From positions 1-64,000 of the forward strand of contig CALXLM010000017.1 in the NCBI GenBank assembly GCA_944389195.1: a DNA stretch of 64,000 nucleotides, written 5' to 3'. The stretch is from an uncultured Opitutales bacterium. Its GTDB lineage: Bacteria; Verrucomicrobiota; Verrucomicrobiia; Opitutales; Intestinicryptomonadaceae. A model generated the notes under the pieces. That model worked only from the letters and a program-made list of their open reading frames with translations, did no database searches and had not been told where the DNA came from. The translations under genes were made by a program, and so were the position numbers. Shown piece by piece: positions 1 through 8,165 of the stretch. Numbering within the stretch: position 1 is the stretch's first letter; every line of letters begins with the position of its first letter.

Positions 1-1529
1 AGGACATCCTTGAATACCTTTTCCTGAACGGCCGGCTGGTGTATTCTGATGGAGCCGCCACCGAGCTCTGTTCCGTTCAAAACGATGTCGTAATGCTGGC
101 CGCGCACGCGCAGCGGATCGGAATCAAGATATTGCAGGTCTTCGGGAACGGGGGAGGTAAACGGGTGGTGCGCTGAAACGTATCTTCCCTGCTCTTCGTC
201 CCACAGCATGAGGGGAAATTCGATTACCCACAGGAAATTGAACTGCATGGGATCTATTTTGATTTTTCCGCGCGCCTGCAGAAGCTTCGCGCACTCCAAA
301 CGTATGCGCCCGAGAATGGAGCATGCCTGCTCCCACTTTGAAGCCGCAAAGAAAACGATGTCGCCGTCTTCTATGTCCAGCTTTTCCCTGAGCTCGTTTT
401 GTTCGGCGTCTGAGAGGAACTTTAATATGGGGCTCTTCCATGCGCCGTTTTCGGCCTTGATGAACGCGAGGCCTTTGGCGCCGAGAGTTTTTGCGACGTC
501 TTCGAGGTTTTTCAACTCGCCCTGCGTGATGTCGGAAAGCCCCTTGGCGTTTATCGCCTTTATTACGCCCCCGCCGGCGACAGTTCCTGCGAACACCTTA
601 AACTGGCTGTTTTTAAAAGTGTCGGTAAGATCGCGCAGCTCGATGCCGAAACGCGTGTCGGGTTTGTCTATGCCGTATCGGTTCATCGCTTCCGCATACT
701 GCATGCGCGGGAATGGCGTCGGGACATCTACGCCTATGGTGTCCTTCCATATTTTTTTCAGCATGTTTTCGATGAGCCCGTACATGTCTTCGCGGTCGAT
801 AAAACTCATTTCTATATCAACCTGCGTAAACTCGGGCTGGCGGTCGGCGCGGAGGTCTTCGTCGCGGAAACATTTCGCCATTTGGTAGTAGCGCTCGACG
901 CCGGCGACCATAAGCATTTGCTTGTATTGCTGCGGAGATTGGTTGAGGGCGTAAAACATTCCGGGATTCGTGCGGCTCGGCACCAAAAATTCTCTGGCGC
1001 CTTCGGGGGTGCTTTTAAACAGAATCGGCGTTTCAACCTCGATGAAATCCTGAGAATTCAAATAGTCGCGTATCGCCTGCGCCGCTTTGTGCCGCATGCG
1101 CAGAAGATTCAAATTGCGGGGCCTGCGCAGGTCGAGGTATCGGTATTGAAGCCTGAGATCCTCGTTTACCCTGTCGGCGCGTTCGTCTTCAAGTGGGAAT
1201 GGCAGGACTTCGCATGCGTTGTGCAGTATCATGTCGGAGACTATAACTTCGACTGCCCCTGTCTTTAAGTTCGGGTTTTCAGTTCCCGCCTCGCGCGCGG
1301 CAACTTTCCCGAATATTTGTATTACGCTTTCGTCCTTTAACTTTTGCGCCTTTTCATATACGCCGGCGGCTTCCGGGCGGAACACCGCCTGCGTGACGCC
1401 GCAGCGGTCGCGCAGGTCAATGAAAAGAATGCCGCCATGGTCGCGGACTGATTGAACCCAGCCTATGAGTGATACGTCTTTGCCTTTGTCGGCCAAAGTA
1501 AGCTCGTTGCAAGTATTGGTACGTTTCAT
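1..1529 (-). CDS. aspS: Aspartyl-tRNA synthetase, 3' end cut by the window edge
   Basis: This gene charges tRNA-Asp with aspartate in the cytoplasm. Reading the minus strand from the ATG at 1529 gives 509 residues with no stop before the edge. The order is an N-terminal OB-fold anticodon-binding domain (GWVQSVRDHGG, then FIDLRDR), the class II core with RYLDLRRP and the motif-2 run FRDEDLRADRQPEFTQVD, and the bacterial GAD insertion. The end of the visible part, GTELGGGSIRIH, leads into motif 3. The bacterial protein is usually about 590 residues, so roughly 80 are missing. No Shine-Dalgarno sequence precedes the start. tadA lies 43 bases upstream in the same direction, so the two are probably co-transcribed. 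Whether the enzyme is discriminating or not cannot be read from here. Confidence 0.95.
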   Translation of the reverse strand, partial: MKRTNTCNELTLADKGKDVSLIGWVQSVRDHGGILFIDLRDRCGVTQAVFRPEAAGVYEKAQKLKDESVIQIFGKVAAREAGTENPNLKTGAVEVIVSDMILHNACEVLPFPLEDERADRVNEDLRLQYRYLDLRRPRNLNLLRMRHKAAQAIRDYLNSQDFIEVETPILFKSTPEGAREFLVPSRTNPGMFYALNQSPQQYKQMLMVAGVERYYQMAKCFRDEDLRADRQPEFTQVDIEMSFIDREDMYGLIENMLKKIWKDTIGVDVPTPFPRMQYAEAMNRYGIDKPDTRFGIELRDLTDTFKNSQFKVFAGTVAGGGVIKAINAKGLSDITQGELKNLEDVAKTLGAKGLAFIKAENGAWKSPILKFLSDAEQNELREKLDIEDGDIVFFAASKWEQACSILGRIRLECAKLLQARGKIKIDPMQFNFLWVIEFPLMLWDEEQGRYVSAHHPFTSPVPEDLQYLDSDPLRVRGQHYDIVLNGTELGGGSIRIHQPAVQEKVFKDV

Positions 1530-1572
1530 TTCGGTAAAAAATTAACCATTCAAAAGTCTTGTTTTTCGCGTT

Positions 1573-2133
1573 TTAGTCAAGACTATTTGCAGGCGCGCCT
1601 TCGCCTCCCCGCTTGAGGCTGAAAAAGGTTTTGAGCATGAGGGAACATTCGCCTTCCAAAATTCCTGAGGAAACCGCAAGGCGGTGATTTAGCGACGGAA
1701 CCTCGTGTATTTTGAGCGCGCCGCCGAGAAAACCCATCTTGGGGTCCGGCACAGCATACGCGACCCTTGAAAGCCTCGCCATAACGCACGCTCCCGCGCA
1801 CATCGGGCAGGGCTCTTTTGTCACGTACAGTGTTGCCCCGTTTAGGCGCCAGTCCCCGATATTTGCGGCGGCCTGGTTTATCGCCAGCACTTCGGCGTGC
1901 GCAGTAGGGTCGCGCGACTGTTCCACCGAGTTGTGGGCCTGCGCAACAACCTCTCCGCAATATTCCACAACCGCCCCAACCGGAACCTCCCCGAGTTGCC
2001 ACGCCTTTATTGCTTGATTATACGCAAGCTTCATGAAAAATTCGTCGTCGCGGTTCAGATACGACGGATATATCGGGTTAAACGGGCAAGGAGGAACGCT
2101 TTTTTGCCGGTATTCGTTGTTGTTTTTGGGCAT
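1573..2133 (-). CDS. tadA: tRNA-specific adenosine deaminase TadA
   Basis: TadA converts adenosine 34 of tRNA-Arg(ACG) to inosine. The 186-residue product carries the zinc cytidine-deaminase fold: the HAE motif in PTAHAEVLAI supplies the zinc histidine and the catalytic glutamate, and PCPMCAGA supplies the two zinc cysteines. The family is usually about 150-170 residues. The first 33 residues are low in family-like sequence, so the Met at residue 34 (MKLAYNQA) is a plausible true start. It is divergent from infA across a 79-base gap and runs into aspS. The only real rival would be another CDA-fold deaminase such as guanine deaminase, but the PCPMC spacing and single-copy context favour TadA. 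Confidence 0.9.
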   Translation of the reverse strand: MPKNNNEYRQKSVPPCPFNPIYPSYLNRDDEFFMKLAYNQAIKAWQLGEVPVGAVVEYCGEVVAQAHNSVEQSRDPTAHAEVLAINQAAANIGDWRLNGATLYVTKEPCPMCAGACVMARLSRVAYAVPDPKMGFLGGALKIHEVPSLNHRLAVSSGILEGECSLMLKTFFSLKRGGEGAPANSLD

Positions 2134-2212
2134 CGCGGAAATTTTTATTGTTGACTATCACGCAAACAGAAACAGAAATAAGTTTTTTTTACAGTAAAAA
2201 ATAAAACAAATA

Positions 2213-2476
2213 ATGTCAGACTGCGTAGAAGTAGAAGGAAAAGTCATAGCGGTACTTCCCGGAACGATGTTCAGGGTTGAGATCGCCAACGGTCATCAAG
2301 TGCTGGCGCACATATCGGGCAAGCTCCGCAAGAATTTTATAAAGCTGACGGTCGGAGACAGGGTCAAAATGGAAATGACGCCGCAGGACCTTGAAAAGGC
2401 GCGCATCGTTTACAGGCTGAAAAACGCCGAAGTCCCGCGTTCGGTTCCGCGCCGCAGCTTCGGCCCGCGCAGATAG
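2213..2476 (+). CDS. infA: Translation initiation factor IF-1
   Basis: IF-1 is a single S1/OB-fold protein that binds the ribosomal A site during initiation. The 87-residue product has the classic core ([16 protein letters not shown], then [15 protein letters not shown] and GDRVKMEM). It is about 15 residues longer than the usual 72, because after the R-I-x-Y-R end it continues into a basic, Arg/Pro-rich tail ([13 protein letters not shown]). The leader is A-rich without a Shine-Dalgarno sequence. A TTGACT at 2151-2156 could be a -35 element, but I see no good -10. Only 7 bases separate it from the ABC permease gene, so it may head that operon. Confidence 0.93.
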   Translation: MSDCVEVEGKVIAVLPGTMFRVEIANGHQVLAHISGKLRKNFIKLTVGDRVKMEMTPQDLEKARIVYRLKNAEVPRSVPRRSFGPRR

Positions 2477-2483
2477 AAGGCTC

Positions 2484-3485
2484 ATGCTCATGAAGGCGGG
2501 AAAAGCGGCATGGGCGTTCGCATTTTTATCCGCCGCCTTTTTCGCGCTTGCGGGCGTTTCGCTGTGTGCGGGGTCAAGCGGCATTCCGTGCTCCGACATA
2601 TTGTCGGCGCTGCTGTTTCGCGGGGAATCCGAAACGGCTAGTCTGGTCCTGTGGCAGATAAGAATGCCGCGCCTTTTTGCGGCCGTTTTGACTGGGGCAA
2701 GCCTGGCGCTTGCCGGGGCCGCAATGCAGAGCATCTTCAGAAATCCCCTTGCGGATCCCTCGATAACGGGCGTGTCGTCCGGGGCTGCGCTCGGGGCGGT
2801 TTTTGCCATTACTTTTTTTTCGTCTGTTTTCGCGCTCGAAATTTTTGCGCTGCTTTTCGGGTTGCTCGCGGCTTTCGCCGTATGCGCCGTGGGAAGGACG
2901 GGGGCGCGGATGTCGGTGTTTTCGACCCTCCTTGCCGGCATTGCCGTCAACGCCTTTTGCGGGGCGATTGTAGGATTTTTCATGTATTCCGTGCGCGACG
3001 CCGGCATGCGGGGATTCGTTTTTTGGACGCTCGGCTCGCTCGACAGATGTTCGTGGGGCGAAATCGCCGTGTCGTACGCGCTTTGCGTTCCGGCGTGGAT
3101 TGCGGTCTTTTGTTCCGCGCGCTCGATGAACGTGCTCTTGTTGGGAGAGGAAAACGCATACCACTGCGGCGTTGACGTGCGCCGCGTGCGCGTTGCGGCG
3201 ATAGCTTCGGCGGCGGTAATGACGGCGGCAAGCGTTTCCATTTGCGGCATAATCGGATTTGTCGGGCTTGTTGTACCACATATTTTGAGGATAATTGTCG
3301 GGCCCGACAACAGTAGGCTTTTGCCGCTTTCTGCGCTTGGCGGTGCGGTGCTTGTTGTCCTTTCCGATTTGGCGTCGCGTTGCTTTTCGCCCACGGATCC
3401 AGTGCCGATAGGCGTTGTCACCGCCCTTGTCGGGGCGCCGTTTTTTGCGGCCCTTTTAAAATCGCAGGGAGGCGGAAATGCTTGA
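2484..3485 (+). CDS. FecCD/BtuC-type ABC transporter permease
   Basis: This is the membrane subunit of an importer for iron complexes, heme or cobalamin. The 333-residue product is strongly hydrophobic and consistent with about nine to ten membrane helices. It has the family hallmarks: R-x-P-R-x-x-A-A near residue 55, GAAMQSIFRNPLADP, TGVSSGAALGA, and near the C-terminus CGIIGFVGLVVPHILR followed by GPDNSRLLPLSALGGA. It overlaps the ATPase gene by 8 bases, so the two subunits are clearly translated together. No substrate-binding protein or TonB receptor gene is adjacent. The start could equally be the second Met two codons later. The substrate cannot be fixed from the sequence; the partner ATPase resembles heme importers. 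Confidence 0.88.
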   Translation: MLMKAGKAAWAFAFLSAAFFALAGVSLCAGSSGIPCSDILSALLFRGESETASLVLWQIRMPRLFAAVLTGASLALAGAAMQSIFRNPLADPSITGVSSGAALGAVFAITFFSSVFALEIFALLFGLLAAFAVCAVGRTGARMSVFSTLLAGIAVNAFCGAIVGFFMYSVRDAGMRGFVFWTLGSLDRCSWGEIAVSYALCVPAWIAVFCSARSMNVLLLGEENAYHCGVDVRRVRVAAIASAAVMTAASVSICGIIGFVGLVVPHILRIIVGPDNSRLLPLSALGGAVLVVLSDLASRCFSPTDPVPIGVVTALVGAPFFAALLKSQGGGNA

Positions 3486-4254
3486 AATAAAAAACGCATC
3501 GTTTTCATACGCCGACAGAAAGGTCGTTTCGGGCGTGTCGCTGTCGGTCGCCGACGGCGAGCTTGTGGCGTTCTTGGGCGCAAACGGGGCCGGTAAGAGT
3601 ACGCTTTTAAAGCTTGCAAGCGGTTATTTGCGCCCGAAAGCGGGGAAAATTCTTTTAAACGGGGAGGATGTGGCGCAGGCCTCTCCAGCGGCTTTGGCGC
3701 GCCGGAGGGCGGTATTGGAGCAGGATTGCGCGCTTTCGTTCGACTATTCCGTGTTGGAAACCGTGAAGTTGGGAGGCTATTCGCTGTTCGGCAATGGAGA
3801 ATCCTATCTTTCCGACGCTTCGAAGTCGGCCTTGCGCGAGGTCGGTTTGGAGGGCTTTGAGAACAGGCGGTATTCCGAACTTTCGGGAGGGGAAAAAAGA
3901 AGGGTGCAGCTTGCGCGCGCCCTTTGCCAACTCGGCTCGAACAGGCGCTCAAAGGCGCTTCTTCTCGACGAGCCCTCCGCCGGTTTGGACCCGGCCCACG
4001 CGCATGCGGCGATGGCGGCGGCGCGGAGGGCGGCAGACGACGGCGCTTCGGTTGTCGCCGTTCTTCACGATCCCAATCTCGCATCGTCGTACGCCGATAA
4101 AATAGCGCTCCTAAAAGGCGGTTTGCTCGCCGGATTCGGCAGGCCGGAAGACGTAATTGCGGAGGATACTTTGTCCGCGGTTTACGGGGCCAAATGCCGC
4201 ATAATTTCGGACGCCGGCAGGCGCGTCGTCTATTTCCCAAAAAAAATTGATTGA
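3478..4254 (+). CDS. ABC transporter ATPase of an iron/heme-type importer (HmuV-like)
   Basis: This 258-residue protein energises the neighbouring permease. It shows Walker A GANGAGKST at about residues 34-42, the Q-loop region, the ABC signature LSGGEKRRVQLARAL, Walker B ALLLDEPSAGLD and the H-loop AVLHDPNLASSYAD. A GGAGG Shine-Dalgarno sequence sits 6 bases before the ATG, inside the end of the permease gene. The long stretch between signature and Walker B (CQLGSNRRSKALLLDEP) and the overall layout recall HmuV heme-import ATPases, but FepC or BtuD function is not excluded. Gene order permease-ATPase without a binding protein is incomplete for an importer, so the missing parts must lie elsewhere or be borrowed. 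Confidence 0.9.
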   Translation: MLEIKNASFSYADRKVVSGVSLSVADGELVAFLGANGAGKSTLLKLASGYLRPKAGKILLNGEDVAQASPAALARRRAVLEQDCALSFDYSVLETVKLGGYSLFGNGESYLSDASKSALREVGLEGFENRRYSELSGGEKRRVQLARALCQLGSNRRSKALLLDEPSAGLDPAHAHAAMAAARRAADDGASVVAVLHDPNLASSYADKIALLKGGLLAGFGRPEDVIAEDTLSAVYGAKCRIISDAGRRVVYFPKKID

Positions 4255-4285
4255 GGTTTTTGCTTTTTGTTCCGACTATTGACAT

Positions 4286-4789
4286 ATGTTCAAAGAGACG
4301 GATGTAAATGATATTATAATAAACCCTTTCAGGCTTGTCGGCGGGCAATGGATGCTTATCAGCGCCGGAGACAGGGACGATTTCAACACAATGACCGCAA
4401 GTTGGGGCGGATTCGGCTTTTTGTGGAACAAGCCCGTGGCTTTTGTGTTTATAAGGCCTACGCGCTATACTTACGAGTTTGTGGAAAGCTGCGAAGGGTT
4501 TACGCTTTCATTTTTCGGCGAAAAATACCGTTCTGCCCTTAAAATATGCGGTTCTAAATCGGGAAGGGATTCCGATAAGATAGCCGAAGCCGGACTTACG
4601 CCGTTTTTTACCCCGCTGGGTTATCCGGCGTTCGAGGAGGCGGAAATGGTTTTGGAGTGTAAAAAAATGTACGCCCAAAACATGGCCAAAAGTTGTTTCA
4701 CAGACACTTCGCCAGTTTCGACATGGTATGCCGACGGCTCGTTTCACAAAATGTATGTGGCCGAAATTCTTAAAATTTTGAAAAAATAG
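4286..4789 (+). CDS. Flavin reductase-like FMN-binding domain protein
   Basis: The 167-residue product matches the flavin reductase-like (DIM6/NTAB) split-barrel family that binds FMN and reduces flavins with NAD(P)H. The supporting sequence is the N-terminal block NPFRLVGGQWMLISAG, then N-T-M-T-A-S-W-G-G-F-G at about residues 35-45 and K-P-V-A-F-V-F-I-R-P-T-R-Y-T at 50-63, which in the family form the flavin phosphate site. It stands 31 bases after the ABC ATPase gene, so it may be co-transcribed. A role in reducing a ferric complex taken up by that transporter is possible but is only inference from position. Confidence 0.75.
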   Translation: MFKETDVNDIIINPFRLVGGQWMLISAGDRDDFNTMTASWGGFGFLWNKPVAFVFIRPTRYTYEFVESCEGFTLSFFGEKYRSALKICGSKSGRDSDKIAEAGLTPFFTPLGYPAFEEAEMVLECKKMYAQNMAKSCFTDTSPVSTWYADGSFHKMYVAEILKILKK

Positions 4790-4858
4790 TGCTGACAAAC
4801 GGTTCTTATTCGATTTTTGGTGTTGCAAAATCGGCGGGATTGCGTTTTCCTTTCAGCG

Positions 4859-5719
4859 ATGAAGAATTTAGGTGAAAAATTGTTGCAGGCAAGAACCGCA
4901 ATGGGGATTTCCGTCCGCGACGCCGCCGATGCCACAAGGCTCAGGGCCGACGTTATCGAAAATATGGAGTCGGGGGAGTTTAACTATAAGCTTCCAGAGA
5001 TTTACAAACGCGGATTCTTGAGAATATATGCCGCTTTTTTGAAGCTCGACGTTGACGCCGTGCTCGAACAATACTCAATAGCGCTCAGAGGCAGCGGCGA
5101 AGAGGCCAGGCGGCGCAGCAATTTGCTTTCCAGAATGGCGTCGGCAACTGTGCCGCAGAAAGATTTTGCACCGCCGCAGTCTTCGCTCGAATCTCGTTTT
5201 GAGACTTTTGACAAGTCGTCGGAGGGCGAGGGCGACGAGTCGGAACAGGCAGACTATTCGGCGAAATTCATAAAGCTTGCCGCGCTGTTTGGCGGCGTGA
5301 TTTTAGCGGTCGTGCTGATAATATTCATAGTATCAAGCGCGGTCTCCAAAAACGCTCCGGAGGAAAACCCGGATATACAAATGAACGCCAATATGCCGAC
5401 ACAGCCGGCGGCTCCCGTTTCTGAGGATTCGGCGAATGCCATAAACGCCGTCGCGGCGGCGGAATTTTCGCTCGCTTTGACGGCTTTGGCCGACACCTAC
5501 GTGCTTGTGTATCCCGACATAAAAACTTCCGACGGCAAGCCCGCGGAGGCTTTATATACGGGCCCCATGCAGGGCGGCGAGAGGCGCGAGTTCCGTTCGG
5601 CGGTTCCGCTTATGGTGAAACTTACCGACGCCGAAAGGATAAAAATCGAGCGGAACGGAACTCCTCTCGATTTGAAGGGGGCTAAGGGGCTAAGACTGTT
5701 TAGAATAGTTTCAAAATAG
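4859..5719 (+). CDS. RodZ-like helix-turn-helix membrane protein
   Basis: RodZ links MreB to the elongation machinery. The start at 4859 (MKNLGEKL) is chosen because the helix-turn-helix begins there; the open frame extends 14 codons further back only through a TTG. The 286-residue protein has an N-terminal HTH_25 domain (L-x-x-A-R-T-A-M-G-I-S-V-R-D-A-A then YKRGFLRIYAAFL, residues about 5-75), an acidic linker, one membrane helix at about 138-161 (LAALFGGVILAVVLIIFIV), a Pro/Ala linker and a C-terminal DUF4115-like beta domain (DTYVLVY, GPMQGGERREF, KLTDAERIKI). That domain order is typical of RodZ. No mreB lies in the window, so the functional assignment rests on architecture. Confidence 0.75.
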   Translation: MKNLGEKLLQARTAMGISVRDAADATRLRADVIENMESGEFNYKLPEIYKRGFLRIYAAFLKLDVDAVLEQYSIALRGSGEEARRRSNLLSRMASATVPQKDFAPPQSSLESRFETFDKSSEGEGDESEQADYSAKFIKLAALFGGVILAVVLIIFIVSSAVSKNAPEENPDIQMNANMPTQPAAPVSEDSANAINAVAAAEFSLALTALADTYVLVYPDIKTSDGKPAEALYTGPMQGGERREFRSAVPLMVKLTDAERIKIERNGTPLDLKGAKGLRLFRIVSK

Positions 5720-5806
5720 GCGCAGCCGGCGGCGTAAGATGGGAGGGCGTTCTTGATTTTTGTCGGGACGCTCTTTCGCTTTGACGTTTTTCGGGTGCGT
5801 TAAGAA

Positions 5807-6121
5807 ATGCAAATCAAATTGGAAAATATGCTTACACACATAGTAATATTCCGCACGCGCGATTCAAAAAAGGCTCCGATGATTCTTGAAGGGCTTGAAA
5901 CCCTGAAAAAAATCGAGGGAGTTAAATTTATGCACATCGGGGGGCCCGTCGCGAGCGCCCGCCCTGTTGTTGACGACTTCTTCAACTATGCGCTCGTCGT
6001 TTCGTTCGAGGACGGCGAGGCCGGATTAAAGCGCTATTCGGAGCATCCGGTCCATGTGAATTTTGTCGAGAACTATCTTAAGCCCGCGGGTGGAAAGATA
6101 CTTGTTTACGACGTGCAGTAA
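5807..6121 (+). CDS. Dabb (stress-responsive alpha/beta barrel) domain protein
   Basis: This small 104-residue protein is a single Dabb domain, a dimeric ferredoxin-like barrel. The visible signs are the opening M-L-T-H-I-V-I-F-R, the V-x-F-x-H-I-G-G-P strand, the acidic loop F-x-N-Y-A-L-V-V-S-F-E-D, and the family hallmark Y-S-E-H-P-V-H-V-N-F-V close to the C-terminus. Biochemical roles in the family vary widely and none is implied here. The Met seven codons inside (MLTHIV, at 5828) is the more family-like start. The gene ends in a TAATG junction with cca, so the two are translationally coupled. Confidence 0.8.
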   Translation: MQIKLENMLTHIVIFRTRDSKKAPMILEGLETLKKIEGVKFMHIGGPVASARPVVDDFFNYALVVSFEDGEAGLKRYSEHPVHVNFVENYLKPAGGKILVYDVQ

Positions 6122-7503
6122 TGCTGAAACTACCGGCCGAATACGCGGAGGCTTGCGCGTTTATATTCAAATCGGCAAGGGAACTTGGCGGTCGGGCGTA
6201 TTTTGTGGGCGGATGCGTCCGCGACGCACTGCTGGGGGAGGTCCCGAAAGACTTCGACGTGGAAATCTACGGCTTGGAGCCGCGCGTCCTTGAGAACATG
6301 CTCAGGCGGAGGTTTCGCGTCGAAATGGTGGGAAGGAGTTTCGGGGTTTGGATTTTGAAGGGGTACAACATCGACGTGAGCGTGCCCCGGCGCGAACGTA
6401 AAACCGGCGAGGGGCACAAATCTTTCGACGTTGAGTGCGATCCGTTCCTTTCGGAGCGCGATGCTTGCGCCCGGCGCGATTTTACCGTAAATTCGATTCT
6501 TTTCGACTATCTTGAAAACAGAATCGTGGATCCCTTTGACGGCGGGGGCGATTTGCGGCGCGGCTTGTTGCGCCATACGTCGGATAAGTTCTCGGAGGAT
6601 CCTTTGCGCGTTTTGCGCGCAATGCAATTTGCGGCTCGCTTTTCCTTGGACGTTGCGCCCGAAACGGTGAAACTATGTTCGTCCATACCCTTTGAAGGCC
6701 TGCCGCAGGAGCGGGTTTTCGAGGAGTGGAAGAAGCTGCTTTTAAAGGGGCGCAGGATATCTTTGGGGCTGAATTTCCTTCGTGATTGCGATTGGATAAA
6801 GTATTTTCCGGAACTTGCGGCGACTGTGGGTTGTCCGCAGGACGCCTCGTGGCACCCGGAAGGAGACGTGTTTACGCATACCGGGCTTTCACTCGACGCG
6901 TATGCCGAGTGCAGAACCGGAAACGAACGCGAAGATTTAGTCGTGGGACTAGCAGTGTTGTGCCATGATTTTGGAAAGCCGAAGTGCACCACGGTCGGCA
7001 GCGACGGAAAAATACATTCTTATGCGCACGACGTTTTGGGCGTCGAACCTACGCGCCGCTTTTTGGCGAGGCTGACGCGCGAAAAATCGCTTATAGAGGA
7101 GGTCGTCCCGCTTGTCGAGCGCCATATGGCCATTCTCGATTTGTGGAGAATGAAGGCGGGCGATTCAGCGATAAGAAGACTCGCGAAAAAGGTTTTGAGG
7201 ATAGACAGGCTCGTGCGGGTCGATTTTGCCGACCGCAACGGGCGGGGAGCCGCGCTGAGGGAGGGGGAGTCGCCTCAGGGAAGATGGATATCGGAACGCT
7301 CCTCAGAATTGGAGGTGCGCGACTCCGCGCCGCGCCCGATTGTCATGGGAAGGCATCTTATAGAGGCAGGATTAAAACCGTCGAAAAAATACTCTAAAAT
7401 ACTTTCTGAGCTTTACGAGGCGCAGCTCGACGGGGAATTTTCGGATTTAAAAGGCGGAATCGAGCGCCTGCATAAGATGCTTGAACTTGGCAAAGACATC
7501 TGA
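6121..7503 (+). CDS. CCA tRNA nucleotidyltransferase / poly(A) polymerase family with HD domain
   Basis: The protein belongs to class II nucleotidyltransferases, which add or repair the CCA end of tRNAs. The 460 residues begin with the head domain: GGCVRDALLG at 30-39 and the metal-binding DFDVEIYG at 44-51, followed by RRDFTVNSILFD and PFDGGGDLRRGLLRH, then the R-A-M-Q-F-A-A-R-F neck. A C-terminal HD phosphohydrolase domain follows (WHPEGDVFTHTGLSLD, CHDFGKP at 281-287). The tRNA-Thr gene in this window encodes its own CCA, so the enzyme would act mainly in repair. Sequence alone does not separate a CCA-adder from a poly(A) polymerase. It overlaps the Dabb gene by one base. Confidence 0.85.
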   Translation: MLKLPAEYAEACAFIFKSARELGGRAYFVGGCVRDALLGEVPKDFDVEIYGLEPRVLENMLRRRFRVEMVGRSFGVWILKGYNIDVSVPRRERKTGEGHKSFDVECDPFLSERDACARRDFTVNSILFDYLENRIVDPFDGGGDLRRGLLRHTSDKFSEDPLRVLRAMQFAARFSLDVAPETVKLCSSIPFEGLPQERVFEEWKKLLLKGRRISLGLNFLRDCDWIKYFPELAATVGCPQDASWHPEGDVFTHTGLSLDAYAECRTGNEREDLVVGLAVLCHDFGKPKCTTVGSDGKIHSYAHDVLGVEPTRRFLARLTREKSLIEEVVPLVERHMAILDLWRMKAGDSAIRRLAKKVLRIDRLVRVDFADRNGRGAALREGESPQGRWISERSSELEVRDSAPRPIVMGRHLIEAGLKPSKKYSKILSELYEAQLDGEFSDLKGGIERLHKMLELGKDI

Positions 7504-7565
7504 AATGATTGCAAACGGTTAATTTTAGGATTTATTTTACGATAAACTTGGCTCGAAAAATTCTT

Positions 7566-8159
7566 ATGAAAAAGGGAAAAAACACTTCAACCGAAAACAG
7601 GGAAGCAAAAGAGGATATGAAGCCGGAAAATATTCCCGACGAAAGCCGTTCCGCCGACGACATGTGCGCCGAGGAACAGGCCATGAATATGTCCGACCTT
7701 GTGGGCGAGCTCGACAAAGCTCAGGACGAGGCGGCAAAGAACAGGGATTTATATTTGCGCGCTGTTGCCGACTTGGACACCTACAGAAGAAAGGTGCAAA
7801 GAGAAAAACAGGAGCTTGCAAAATTCGCCCTTCAGCCCCTCATAGAGGAGCTGCTTCCGTCGTTGGACCATTTGGGCATGGCCATTGCGGCTGCGCAAAG
7901 CTCCGACGATTCAAAAAATATACTCACCGGCGTGGAAATGGTTAGTTCGCAAATTAAAAAAGTTTTTTCCAATTTCGGGGTTGAGGAGGTTGACGCCGAG
8001 GGCAAACCATTTGATCCAAACACTTCGGAATGCGTTTCGCATGAACCGTCCGAGGACGTTCCGGAAAACGAAGTCATAAAGGTTGTCCGCAAGGGATACA
8101 TCTTTAACGGCAGATTATTGCGTCCGGCAAGCGTCGTCGTTTCGAGCGGCAGGGAGTAG
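7566..8159 (+). CDS. grpE: GrpE nucleotide exchange factor
   Basis: GrpE releases ADP from DnaK. The start at 7566 (MKKGKNTS) is preferred because the upstream in-frame extension looks unlike any GrpE. The 197-residue product has a charged disordered N-terminus, a long helical coiled coil (about residues 45-100, with RDLYLRAVADLDTYRRKVQREK being the most conserved helix) and the C-terminal beta wing (GVEEVDAEGKPFDPN, then VVRKGYIFNGRLLRPASVVV). dnaJ follows after 6 bases. dnaK is not in the window, and I see no heat-shock operator such as CIRCE upstream. Confidence 0.95.
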   Translation: MKKGKNTSTENREAKEDMKPENIPDESRSADDMCAEEQAMNMSDLVGELDKAQDEAAKNRDLYLRAVADLDTYRRKVQREKQELAKFALQPLIEELLPSLDHLGMAIAAAQSSDDSKNILTGVEMVSSQIKKVFSNFGVEEVDAEGKPFDPNTSECVSHEPSEDVPENEVIKVVRKGYIFNGRLLRPASVVVSSGRE

Positions 8160-8165
8160 TCGTTT

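Noticed and set aside
2216-4348. A 710-codon open frame on the minus strand opposite the ABC transporter genes
   Set aside because: It is antisense to two genes with complete ABC motifs, has a low-complexity Arg/Pro/Ala composition typical of shadow frames in G+C-rich DNA, and has no domain.
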